Shown here: positions 7,852-14,861 of the stretch, in pieces | Layout: the number at the start of each line of letters is the position of its first letter | Numbering within the stretch: position 1 is the stretch's first letter | Source of the DNA: Pseudomonadota bacterium | GTDB lineage: Bacteria; Pseudomonadota; Alphaproteobacteria; Rhizobiales; Beijerinckiaceae | Length of the DNA stretch: 22,866 nt | Assembly: GCA_028876585.1 (NCBI GenBank) | Contig: JAGWRL010000180.1 | Coordinates: 1-22,866, forward strand | Reading direction: 5' to 3' | Position numbers and translations under genes: made by a program | The notes under the pieces: generated by a model | The model's database searches: none | What the model was told of the DNA's origin: nothing | Seen by the model: the letters and a program-made list of their open reading frames with translations, nothing else

Positions 7852-7863
7852 CTCTACCTAGAG
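7852..7863. promoter_or_regulatory. Palindrome CTCTA-CC-TAGAG upstream of the chemotaxis gene
   Basis: Two 5-bp arms with a 2-base spacer lie about 110 bases upstream of the receptor start, between the receptor and MarR genes. The surrounding sequence (7860-7886) is the only AT-richer part of this gap and so the most likely promoter for the receptor gene. Only the palindrome is directly seen; a role as an operator is inferred. Confidence 0.3.
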
Positions 7864-7870
7864 TTGTAAA

Positions 7871-7890
7871 GTTAAACCGGGGTAAACCCC
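7871..7890 (-). terminator. Possible weak terminator after the MarR gene
   Basis: GGGG-TAAA-CCCC (7879-7890) lies 8 bases beyond the MarR stop codon. On the minus strand the hairpin is followed by GGTTTAACTTT, a broken T-run. The stem is only 4 bp, so this is a weak candidate. Confidence 0.3.
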
Positions 7891-7898
7891 CGCGCCGC

Positions 7899-8393
7899 TC
7901 ACATCCGCGCGGCGGCGATCAGCATCCGGTCGACGAATTGCTGCAAAAGCTCGCGCTCGGCGGCCGTGAAGCCGTGCAGAAGCTGGCGTTGCCGCTCCCG
8001 CGCCGCCTCGGCCAGTTCGTCGTGCAGCGCCAGCCCGCGCGTGGTGAGGGCGAACACGCCGCGGCGCCGGCTCGGCTCGGCGCTGGCCTCCACCAGCCCG
8101 GCCGCGCGCAGATTGCGCAAAGCGCGGCTGACGGCGGCCTTGTCGAGCCCGGTCGATTCGGCGATCCGCACCGGCACGATCCACGGCTCGGCGGCGAGCA
8201 GCGCCATCAGCCGCCAATCGGTGACGCCGACGCCGAAGCGCGGGCGATAGGCCGCCGAGGCGCTGGCGCTGATCTTGTGCGCCAGCAGGGTCAGCGCCGC
8301 CGGCACGAAGGCGCGCAGGTCGAGCGCGCGCGCCGAGCGGCGGTCGCGCGGCAGGCTTGCCAGATGCGGCGATTTCGGTCGGGGCTTTGGCAA
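7899..8393 (-). CDS. MarR family transcriptional regulator
   Basis: This 164-residue winged-helix regulator has its recognition region at about 73-103 (VRIAESTGLDKAAVSRALRNLRAAGLV), the wing with RRGVFALTTRG at about 111-120, and dimer helices at both ends. MarR proteins usually repress a divergent gene and release DNA when a phenolic or similar ligand binds. The start is uncertain: the frame stays open far upstream, but that stretch would cross the divergent promoter and the coding region of the oxygenase gene. The TTG at 8391-8393, with GGAG about 11 bases upstream, gives a normal MarR length. A perfect palindrome between this gene and the Rieske oxygenase is the probable binding site. The ligand is likely the oxygenase substrate or a product (inference). 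Confidence 0.87.
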   Translation of the reverse strand: MPKPRPKSPHLASLPRDRRSARALDLRAFVPAALTLLAHKISASASAAYRPRFGVGVTDWRLMALLAAEPWIVPVRIAESTGLDKAAVSRALRNLRAAGLVEASAEPSRRRGVFALTTRGLALHDELAEAARERQRQLLHGFTAAERELLQQFVDRMLIAAARM

Positions 8394-8493
8394 GCGCGCA
8401 TGGTCTCCGGTCTGCGACGCCGTCGGCTTTGCCGCATCGCGCCGGCAAAGTCGCGTCCCGGCGGCGGGCGGCGTCAAAAAAGAGCCAAAATTT

Positions 8494-8507
8494 GTTGACA
8501 AGTCAAC
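8494..8507. promoter_or_regulatory. MarR-type operator GTTGAC-AA-GTCAAC
   Basis: A perfect inverted repeat with 6-bp arms and a 2-base spacer lies between the divergent MarR and Rieske oxygenase genes. The size and TTGAC half-sites fit MarR-family operators. It covers the -35 box of the oxygenase promoter, so a bound repressor would block RNA polymerase. It starts 101 bases upstream of the proposed MarR start, so autoregulation is plausible. Confidence 0.75.
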
Positions 8508-8524
8508 TTTGGCGCCGGCAATAT
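8495..8524 (+). promoter_or_regulatory. Candidate promoter of the Rieske oxygenase operon
   Basis: TTGACA (8495-8500) is a perfect -35 consensus, followed after 18 bases by CAATAT (8519-8524) as a -10 box. Transcription would begin about 20 bases before the GTG start at 8553, leaving room for AAAGGAG at 8539-8545. The -35 lies inside the MarR-type palindrome. Confidence 0.6.
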
Positions 8525-8552
8525 CCGGCGCCGCCGCTAAAGGAGCAAGCCC

Positions 8553-9614
8553 GTGACGCCCGAACGCGCCTATCCGCTGAACGCCTGGTACCCCGCCGCC
8601 TGGGCGCACGAAATCGGACGCGAGCTGTTCGCCCGCAAGATCTGCGACCAGAACATCGTGCTCTACCGCCGCCAGGACGGCCTGCCGGTCGCGCTGGAGG
8701 ATGCCTGCTGGCACCGGCTGCTGCCGCTGTCGCTTGGCCGGCTGCGCGGCGACGAGGTGATGTGCGGCTATCACGGCCTGGTGTTCAATTCCGCCGGCCG
8801 CTGCACCTTCATGCCGGCGCAGAAGACGATCAACCCCTCCGCCTGCGTGCGCGCTTTTCCCGTGGTCGAACGCCACCGGCTGATTTGGATCTGGCCGGGC
8901 GACCCGGCGCTCGCCGACCCCGCCAAGCTGCCCGATTTTCACTGGAACGATGGGACCGAATGGGTTGGAGACGGCGGGACTTTCGTCAGCCTGCAATGCG
9001 ACTGGCGCCTCGTCGTCGACAATCTGATGGACCTCACCCACGAGACCTATGTGCACGCCGGCTCGATCGGCGACGAGGCGATCCTGGAGGCGCCGTTCGA
9101 GGCGACGCACGACGACCGCACCGCGACGCTGACGCGCTGGATGATCGGCATCGAGCCGCCGCCATTCTGGGCCAAGCAGCTCGGCAAACCCGGCCTCGTC
9201 GATCGCTGGCAGATCGTGCGCTTCGAGGCGCCGGCGGTGGTGGTGGGCGACGTCGGCGTCGCGCCGACGCAGACGGGCGCGCGGCAGGGCGACCGAGCCC
9301 AAGGCGTCAACGGCGCCTTCCTCGCAGCGCTCGCGCCGGAGACGGCGACCTCCTGCCATTATTTCTGGAATTTCGCCCGCACCTTCCACCGCGACGATTC
9401 CGCGCTCACCGCCACGCTGCAAAAGGCGCATGTCAACGACGGCGCCGGCGTCTACGATCAGGATCACCGCGTGCTGGAGGCGCAGCAGCGCGCCATTCTG
9501 GAAAACCCGCGCCAGCCGTTCTACAATCTCAACATCGACGCCGGCGCGCTATGGGCGCGGCGCCTGATTGACGATCTCGTGGCCCGCGAGCGGCCGCGCA
9601 CGGCGGCGGAGTGA
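8553..9614 (+). CDS. Rieske non-heme iron oxygenase, alpha subunit (VanA-like)
   Basis: This 353-residue oxygenase hydroxylates or O-demethylates an aromatic or related compound using electrons from the reductase encoded next. The Rieske 2Fe-2S motif is CxH at C52/H54 and CxxH at C71/H74, 16 residues apart. The mononuclear iron site has H163 and H168 in DLTHETYVH, with D160 as the bridging Asp expected three residues before the first His. A third ligand is probably one of D281/D282. The GTG start at 8553 has AAAGGAG eight bases upstream. Overall length and the CGYHGLVF segment resemble vanillate O-demethylase oxygenase, but the same architecture serves many substrates, so no gene name is given. 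Control by the divergent MarR protein is strongly suggested by the palindrome over its -35 box. Confidence 0.93.
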   Translation: MTPERAYPLNAWYPAAWAHEIGRELFARKICDQNIVLYRRQDGLPVALEDACWHRLLPLSLGRLRGDEVMCGYHGLVFNSAGRCTFMPAQKTINPSACVRAFPVVERHRLIWIWPGDPALADPAKLPDFHWNDGTEWVGDGGTFVSLQCDWRLVVDNLMDLTHETYVHAGSIGDEAILEAPFEATHDDRTATLTRWMIGIEPPPFWAKQLGKPGLVDRWQIVRFEAPAVVVGDVGVAPTQTGARQGDRAQGVNGAFLAALAPETATSCHYFWNFARTFHRDDSALTATLQKAHVNDGAGVYDQDHRVLEAQQRAILENPRQPFYNLNIDAGALWARRLIDDLVARERPRTAAE

Positions 9615-9618
9615 GGCG

Positions 9619-10584
9619 ATGGCGGCGGCTTTCGAGGGACGCCCGGCGCAAATCGTCGCCCTGCGCGATCTGACGCCCGACATCCGCGAGATCGAGATCG
9701 CGCCCGAAGCGGAGTTCGCCCCCGCGGCCTCCGGCGCGCATCTGAAGCTGCGGGTCGAGATCGATGGGCGGCCGGACACGCGCAGCTATTCGATTGTTGA
9801 GACGACGCCGCGCGGCTACCGCATCGCCGTCAAGCGATTGCCGCAGAGCCGCGGCGGCTCGGCCTATATGCACAGGCTCGAAATCGGCGCGCGGTTGGAG
9901 ATTTCCGGCCCGCACAACCATTTCGCGCTGCGCCTCGGCGCGCCGCAATATTTGCTCGTCGCCGGCGGCATCGGAATCACGCCGATCTACGCGCATGCGC
10001 TCGCGCTGGCGCAGTGCGGCGTCCATGTCCGCCTCGCCTATGGCGTGCGAGCGCGCGCCGATCTCGCCTTGGTTGATCCGCTGGCGCAAGCGCTCGGCGA
10101 AAGGCTGGAAACCTTCGTCGGCGCCGAGGGGCGGCGCATCGATCTGGCGGCCGAATTCGCCCGCCTCGCGCCCGAGGGCGAGGCCTATGTCTGCGGCCCG
10201 GTTCCGATGCTGGAGGCGGCCAAGCGCGCCTGGCGCGCGGCAGGCCGGCCCATTGAGTTGCTGCGGTTCGAGACTTTCGGCGCCAGCGGCGCCTGGCCGA
10301 CGACCAGCTTTCGCGTCGCCATCCCTAGGCTCGGGCGCGAGATTTTCGTCCCCGCCGGCAAATCCCTGTTGCAGGCGCTGGAGGACGCGGGCGTGGCGAT
10401 GATCTTTGATTGTCGCAAGGGCGAGTGCGGCCTGTGCGCGCTGCCGGTGCTCGCGGTGGATGGCGTGATCGACCATCGCGACGTGTTCTTCAGCGACGAG
10501 GAGCGGGCCGCCAACGACCGCATCTGCACCTGCGTCTCGCGCGTCTACGGCGTGTCAATCACGCTCGACACAGCCGACAGATAA
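9619..10584 (+). CDS. Oxygenase reductase, FMN/NAD(P)H and 2Fe-2S (VanB-like)
   Basis: This 321-residue reductase transfers electrons from NAD(P)H via flavin and a plant-type 2Fe-2S centre to the Rieske oxygenase. In order: a flavin-binding barrel with RSYSIV (55-60), a nucleotide-binding domain with GGIGITP (116-122) and CGP (192-194), and a C-terminal ferredoxin domain with C265-x4-C270-x2-C273 and C303. The domain order (flavin, NAD, ferredoxin last) is that of phthalate dioxygenase reductase and VanB. The ATG at 9619 lies 4 bases after the oxygenase stop, with GGAGTGAGG just upstream. An in-frame ATG at 9568 would overlap the oxygenase by 47 bases and is less likely. The pair forms one operon and a complete two-component monooxygenase or dioxygenase. 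Confidence 0.93.
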   Translation: MAAAFEGRPAQIVALRDLTPDIREIEIAPEAEFAPAASGAHLKLRVEIDGRPDTRSYSIVETTPRGYRIAVKRLPQSRGGSAYMHRLEIGARLEISGPHNHFALRLGAPQYLLVAGGIGITPIYAHALALAQCGVHVRLAYGVRARADLALVDPLAQALGERLETFVGAEGRRIDLAAEFARLAPEGEAYVCGPVPMLEAAKRAWRAAGRPIELLRFETFGASGAWPTTSFRVAIPRLGREIFVPAGKSLLQALEDAGVAMIFDCRKGECGLCALPVLAVDGVIDHRDVFFSDEERAANDRICTCVSRVYGVSITLDTADR

Positions 10585-10587
10585 GCT

Positions 10588-11004
10588 TCAACCGCGCACC
10601 GCGTAATAGCGGCCGCGCAGCGCGAGGCGGTCGCTGGTTTTCAGCGGCGCCGGCGGCGCGTGCGCGATCACGCGCAAGCCGACCACACGCTCGCGCCGCC
10701 ACGCCGGCGCGGCGGTCAACACTTCGCCGGTCAGATCGACATGCACGCCGACCCGCGACGGCAGGCCGCAATTGCGCGCCAGCAACAGCCGCAGCCCCGA
10801 GGCGGAGAAATCCTGGATGATCGCCTCGCAGACGAAGGCGCCGGCGCCGTCGAGGATTTTCGCCGATTGCAGCCGCGTGCGCCGCCGCGCCGCCGCGCGC
10901 AATTCGACGCGATAGGCGGCCTGACCCTCGCGCGCCAACCGATCCCACTGCGCCGCGTCGGCGCCGACGGCGACCGCCTCCAGCGTCGGCGGGGCCGGCT
11001 TCAC
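10588..11004 (-). CDS. PilZ-domain protein, last gene of the flagellar operon
   Basis: This 138-residue protein carries the two halves of a cyclic-di-GMP binding PilZ motif: an RxxxR pattern at R40-R44 (RRRTR) and DxSxxG at D65-G70 (DFSASG). A stretch of about 35 residues precedes the domain. PilZ proteins change partner activity when they bind c-di-GMP; in flagellar settings (for example YcgR) they act on the motor. The GTG start at 11002-11004 overlaps the stop of the 142-residue gene (GTGA), which is itself coupled to flhB, so it should be made together with the motor and export proteins. This suggests slowing or shutting down motility at high c-di-GMP (inference). It is convergent with the oxygenase reductase gene, with only 3 bases between their stops. 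Confidence 0.78.
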   Translation of the reverse strand: MKPAPPTLEAVAVGADAAQWDRLAREGQAAYRVELRAAARRRTRLQSAKILDGAGAFVCEAIIQDFSASGLRLLLARNCGLPSRVGVHVDLTGEVLTAAPAWRRERVVGLRVIAHAPPAPLKTSDRLALRGRYYAVRG

Positions 11005-11429
11005 GACAGTTTCGCCGCGGCGACGGCGCTGCGCAGCCGCTCGGCGATCTCGCGCCCGCCTTCCCCGCCATGCTCGTCGTCAAGAAACACCTCGACGATC
11101 TCGACCGCCGCGCGCTGGCCGCCGAGGATCAGGCGAAAGAACGCGGTCACCTGATCGTGGCGAAACTCCATGTCGAGGCTGACGCTCGGCGGCGAGCCCC
11201 AACCCAGCGCGCAATCGGCCGACAGCGCATAACGCAGCGCGCCTTTCTTGAAGAACAATTCGCTCGACGAATTGACCAGATCGGAGATGTTGGCCGCCTG
11301 CTCGCCGCGCACCAGCATGATGAATTCGGTGGGATCGGACAGGCGCAGCTCCGTCGCCACGCCGACGATGGCGTCGGCCAGCACGCGCTCGTGTTCGGCC
11401 AGGTGGATGTCGAGAAGGTCGATCGTCAA
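11001..11429 (-). CDS. Unrecognised 142-residue protein in the flagellar operon
   Basis: I do not recognise a family. The protein appears soluble, with no signal peptide or membrane span. It is mixed alpha/beta with an acidic C-terminal part (EVFLDDEHGGEGG at about 113-125, then a helix). The start is TTG at 11427-11429, which overlaps the flhB stop as TTGA and has a strong GGAGG site five bases upstream (11435-11439). Its stop overlaps the PilZ gene's GTG. The tight coupling on both sides argues for a real protein with a role in flagellar export, motor assembly or its control. Codon use and GC match the neighbours. It could be an adaptor between the PilZ protein and the motor, but nothing in the sequence proves this. 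Confidence 0.8.
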   Translation of the reverse strand: MTIDLLDIHLAEHERVLADAIVGVATELRLSDPTEFIMLVRGEQAANISDLVNSSSELFFKKGALRYALSADCALGWGSPPSVSLDMEFRHDQVTAFFRLILGGQRAAVEIVEVFLDDEHGGEGGREIAERLRSAVAAAKLS

Positions 11430-12517
11430 TTAAGCCTCCGTCTATGGAGCGGCCAGGCGGCGCGTTTGGATTGGATGAGGTGCACGAGTTCGGCGACCGC
11501 GCGATAAAACTCGGGTGGTATCACCGCGTCGATCGACACCGCCTCGTAGAGCGAGCGGGCGAGCGGCTTGTCCTCGATCACGGGAATGTCGTTCTCGAAC
11601 GCGATTTCCCTGATCTTCAGCGCGATCAGGTCCGTGCCTTTCGCGAGCACCGTCGGCGCGCCGCCCTCGGAGCGCACGTAGCGCATCGCCACCGCGTAAT
11701 GGGTCGGGTTGACGACGACCATGGTCGCCTTCGGCACGTTCTTCATCATGTTGCGGCGCGAGCGGTCCATGCGCAGCGAGCGCATGCGCGCCTTCAGCAT
11801 GCGGTCGCCTTCGGCCTGTTTGACTTCTTCCTTCACCTCGTGGCGGCTCATGCGTTGATCGCGCCGCCAGTGGATGCGCGTCCAGGTGAAGTCGGCGCCG
11901 GCGATCACCAACAACGCCAGCGCGATCGCCGCCGTCGCGCCGACGCAGAGCGACAGCAGGCGCTGCGGCAGCGCCGAGACGTCGACGAACATCGCCTCGA
12001 CCCAGGCGACGCGCTGCGAAGCGACAATCAAGGCGACCACCGCGCCGACCGCGCCGAGCTTGAGCGCGCTCTTGCCGAATTCGGTCCAGCCGCGCGGCCC
12101 AAACAGGCGCGACAGGCCGCCGAGCGGCGACAGATTGCCGAACTTCGGCGCGATGCGTTGCGCGACGATGCGCGGCGGGTTCTGGACGACCGAACCGCCG
12201 ACGCCGAACCCCATCAGCAGCAGCACCGCCGGCCCGACGAAGCGCGCCACCGTCGCGCCGACCAGGCCCAGCAGTTGCGTCGCGTCGCCGCCCGTCTCAA
12301 AACGCCAACCCGAGGGATCGTCGAGGAAATGCGAGATCGCCGCGACCAGCTCCGGCGTCGCGCCGGGCAGAACATAGATCTCGATCAGCAGATAGGCGAG
12401 GAGCGAGGTGAGGAACGCGATCTCGCGCGAGACCGGCGTGTTGCCGCGCTCGATCGCGTCGGCGATCCGCTTCTCTGTCGGTTCTTCCGTCTTGTCGTCG
12501 TCGCTCTCGTCGGCCAT
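11426..12517 (-). CDS. flhB: Flagellar type III export apparatus protein FlhB
   Basis: This 363-residue membrane protein is the substrate-specificity switch of flagellar export. The N-terminus is the usual acidic DDDKTEEPTEKR followed by a helix (IADAIERGNTPVSREI). Four membrane spans lie at about 33-52, 82-108, 150-168 and 187-210. The cytoplasmic domain contains the self-cleavage site NPTH at 270-273, cut between N270 and P271, followed by HYAVAMRY and DKPLARSLYE. Position and motif match Salmonella FlhB closely. The ATG at 12515-12517 lies 16 bases after the fliG stop, with GAGAGG upstream. The stop overlaps the next gene's TTG. Confidence 0.97.
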   Translation of the reverse strand: MADESDDDKTEEPTEKRIADAIERGNTPVSREIAFLTSLLAYLLIEIYVLPGATPELVAAISHFLDDPSGWRFETGGDATQLLGLVGATVARFVGPAVLLLMGFGVGGSVVQNPPRIVAQRIAPKFGNLSPLGGLSRLFGPRGWTEFGKSALKLGAVGAVVALIVASQRVAWVEAMFVDVSALPQRLLSLCVGATAAIALALLVIAGADFTWTRIHWRRDQRMSRHEVKEEVKQAEGDRMLKARMRSLRMDRSRRNMMKNVPKATMVVVNPTHYAVAMRYVRSEGGAPTVLAKGTDLIALKIREIAFENDIPVIEDKPLARSLYEAVSIDAVIPPEFYRAVAELVHLIQSKRAAWPLHRRRLN

Positions 12518-12533
12518 TGCGCGTCAGCCTCTC

Positions 12534-13571
12534 TCAGGCGGCGGCCATGCCGTCGTGGACGTCGTTCGAGGGCAGCTCCAAGTCGCCCTTCTGCGCCAGC
12601 GACAGCACGATCTTGACCACCTCGCGGCGCGCCTTGGCGATGTCGGCCGGCTTCGCGTTGGTTGGCGAGCCAAGTTCGCCCTCGACCAATCGCCGCGAAC
12701 GCGCCGCCATCGCCGATAGCGCCGCTTCGCGGAATTCGGCTTCGGTGTTGCGCAACGCCAGCACGACGAGATCGGTTGACAGCTTGTCGAACAGCAGCGC
12801 GCGGGCGCGCTGCGACAGGCGCGGCAGGTCGAGGAACGAGAACAGCATCGAGCGCACCGCCTTGGCGTCCTGCGGCCGCGCCGCCTCGATCGATTTCATC
12901 ACGTCGTCGGCGTCGGCGGGCTCCAGGCCGTTGATGATGTCGGCGATGCGGCTGCGCGCCTCGTCGGCCGAGCCGCTGTTGGCGCCGCCGAGCAGCACAT
13001 GGCGCAATGAGCGTTCGAGCACGAGGAGCGCGGGCGGGTTGATTGGCGGCGGCGCGATCAGCTTGCACAAGGCGTCGTTGCGCAATTCGCGCGGCAGCGC
13101 CGCCACCAGCTTGGCGGTGAACTGGGGATCGAGCCGGGACAGGATATAGGTGACGATCAACGGATGCTCTTCGCCGAGGAAGCCGGTGAGGAACTTCTCC
13201 GGCAAATTCGCCACGCCTTTCCAGATGTCGATCGGCCCGTCTTCATTGGCCGATTGCAGGTAGCTGGTGATGAGATCGGGCGTCACGGCGGCGCCGAGCA
13301 TTTCGCGCGTATGCGCCTCGTCGCCATGCAATCCCGAGCCGTCGGCGAAATCCTGCGCGAAGCGTTCAACCAGCGCGTCGATCGTGGCGTGCGGCATCGT
13401 GCCGAGCCGGGCGGCGGCGATGGTCACCTCACGCAATTCGTCGGGCGAGAAATGGCGCAGCAGCGATTGGGCGGCGCTGGTGTCCATCGCCAGCAGCACC
13501 GCCGCCGCCTTCTGCGCTCCCGCCATCGTCTCGGCGTAATACGGCGGCGCGCTGGCTGTCTGCATCGCCAT
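12534..13571 (-). CDS. fliG: Flagellar motor switch protein FliG
   Basis: This 345-residue protein of the C-ring carries the torque helix that meets MotA. The middle domain has EEHPLIVTYILSRL (EHP at 135-137). Aligned by eye to E. coli, the C-terminal charged residues are R274 (K264), R291 (R281), E299 (D289) and K307 (R297), while D288 corresponds to G298. The ATG at 13569-13571 shares one base with the fliN stop (TGATG). A GTG one codon earlier is also possible and would add one residue. Length is near the usual 330-350. Confidence 0.95.
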   Translation of the reverse strand: MAMQTASAPPYYAETMAGAQKAAAVLLAMDTSAAQSLLRHFSPDELREVTIAAARLGTMPHATIDALVERFAQDFADGSGLHGDEAHTREMLGAAVTPDLITSYLQSANEDGPIDIWKGVANLPEKFLTGFLGEEHPLIVTYILSRLDPQFTAKLVAALPRELRNDALCKLIAPPPINPPALLVLERSLRHVLLGGANSGSADEARSRIADIINGLEPADADDVMKSIEAARPQDAKAVRSMLFSFLDLPRLSQRARALLFDKLSTDLVVLALRNTEAEFREAALSAMAARSRRLVEGELGSPTNAKPADIAKARREVVKIVLSLAQKGDLELPSNDVHDGMAAA

Positions 13572-13873
13572 CACGTCTTGGGCGCTCCCACGATCTCGGT
13601 CAGCGACACGCCGTAGCGCGCGTTGTCCTCATCGACGACGACGACCTCGCCGCGCGCCACGACGCGGCCGTTGACCAGCACGCTGACCGGCGCGCCGACC
13701 TTCTGATCGAGCGTGATGACGGCGCCGCGTTGCAGCTTCATCAGCTTGTTGACGGGCATCGCGGTTTCCCCCAGCACCACCTGCACGGTGACGGGGATGG
13801 AGAGGATCGCGTCGAGGCTGGGCGCGAGCCCCGCGCCGACGTCGCCGTCCTCCGTATCTGCGTTCGTGTCCAT
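13571..13873 (-). CDS. fliN: Flagellar motor switch protein FliN
   Basis: This 100-residue protein consists of a short acidic leader and one SpoA (surface presentation of antigens) domain: SIPVTVQVVLGET, MKLQRGAVITLDQKVGAPVSVLVNG and RGEVVVVDEDNARYGVSL. FliN forms the base of the C-ring and helps dock export substrates and CheY. The start is the ATG at 13871-13873. The frame is open further upstream, but that part overlaps fliM and has no FliN-like sequence. GGAG lies about 13 bases before the ATG, a long spacing across an unusual AT-rich TTTTAAAA. The stop overlaps fliG. Confidence 0.93.
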   Translation of the reverse strand: MDTNADTEDGDVGAGLAPSLDAILSIPVTVQVVLGETAMPVNKLMKLQRGAVITLDQKVGAPVSVLVNGRVVARGEVVVVDEDNARYGVSLTEIVGAPKT

Positions 13874-13913
13874 GGTTTTTAAAATTCTCCGCGCGAGCAG
13901 GGAGGTGAAAGGG

Positions 13914-14858
13914 TCAGGCCGAGGGCGTGTTGGCGGGATAGGCGCTCTGCGGAGCGCGGGCGATGATGTCCTCGACCTCCAGCGCATAGCGGCCGCCGCG
14001 ATCGCCGAGGCTACATATGAACACGCCGCGCTCGCCGCATTCGATCCGCACCCGCCCATGCCCCTCGTCGCTGAGCGGCAGGATATGGCCGACTTGCAGG
14101 CTCGACACGTCGGCGAGGCTCATCTGGAACTCGTCGAGAATCGCGGTCAGCGTCAGGTTCGCCTCGGTGACGCGCTGCTCCATCCGGCTCGACCAGACGG
14201 GATCGAGCTTGGTTGCTCCCGGCGCCGGCCCGCGCGCGAAGGCGGCCAGCAGCGGCGTCAGGAACGGGTGCGGCAGCAGCAAGGTGACGCCGAACGCCCC
14301 CGTCGGCGCCTTGATGGTGAGCGGCGCCAGCAGCGCGAAACTGTCCTTGGCGCCGAGCAGGCCATCATCCTCGATGATCTCGGTTGATTGCACTGCGAGT
14401 TCGAAATCGGCCACCGGCGCGAATGCGTCGCGGAACGCCTCGGCGAGCGCGGCGGCGACCTCGCCGATCATGCGCAATTCGAGCGCCGTCGGCGCCTTGG
14501 GCGGCGCGGGCGCGGGGGCGTCGTTGGCGGCGTCGAAGCCGAACATCGCGCCGATCAACAGATCAACCAGACCGCCTTCGCACAGCATCGCCATGCGCGC
14601 GTCGAGCGTCGGGCTGTAGAGCGTCACCGCGGGCTGCGCGATGTGTTCGGTCAGCGTTGAGAAAGTCCGGCTGTTGCGCGACGCCTCGCTCGCCGCCGTG
14701 AACAGGCCGCCGAACATCGCCGACATCCGCTCGCCGGCGTGATCGGCGAAGCGGCCGATCGAGGCGCGGAACTGCGGCGATTTCTCGATGCCGTGGGTCG
14801 CGCTTTCCTGTTTGCCCTCGCGCAGCCAATCGCCGCGGTCGCCTCCCGTGCGCGCCAT
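13914..14858 (-). CDS. fliM: Flagellar motor switch protein FliM (divergent)
   Basis: This 314-residue protein is called FliM from its position between motA and fliN and from its C-terminal SpoA-like part (RVTEANLTLTAILDEFQMSLADVSSLQVGHILPL, then VRIECGERGVFICSLGDRGGRYALEV). The middle domain is poorly conserved, as in other rhizobial FliM proteins. The N-terminus (ARTGGDRGDWLREG) shows no LSQxEIDALL-type peptide, the usual CheY-P docking site. Start ATG 14856-14858 lies 3 bases after the motA stop. It should form the C-ring wall between FliG and FliN. Confidence 0.85.
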   Translation of the reverse strand: MARTGGDRGDWLREGKQESATHGIEKSPQFRASIGRFADHAGERMSAMFGGLFTAASEASRNSRTFSTLTEHIAQPAVTLYSPTLDARMAMLCEGGLVDLLIGAMFGFDAANDAPAPAPPKAPTALELRMIGEVAAALAEAFRDAFAPVADFELAVQSTEIIEDDGLLGAKDSFALLAPLTIKAPTGAFGVTLLLPHPFLTPLLAAFARGPAPGATKLDPVWSSRMEQRVTEANLTLTAILDEFQMSLADVSSLQVGHILPLSDEGHGRVRIECGERGVFICSLGDRGGRYALEVEDIIARAPQSAYPANTPSA

Positions 14859-14861
14859 GAC

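Noticed and set aside
8394..9467. N-terminal extension of the MarR frame to 522 residues
   Set aside because: The extra part runs through the divergent promoter and antisense to the oxygenase gene and does not resemble any MarR extension.
8357..9571. 404-codon frame overlapping the Rieske oxygenase in another frame
   Set aside because: Arg/Ala-rich translation with no motif; the oxygenase frame has intact iron ligands and a good ribosome binding site.
11444..12616. Plus-strand frame opposite flhB
   Set aside because: Antisense shadow; flhB carries its NPTH cleavage site and correct length.
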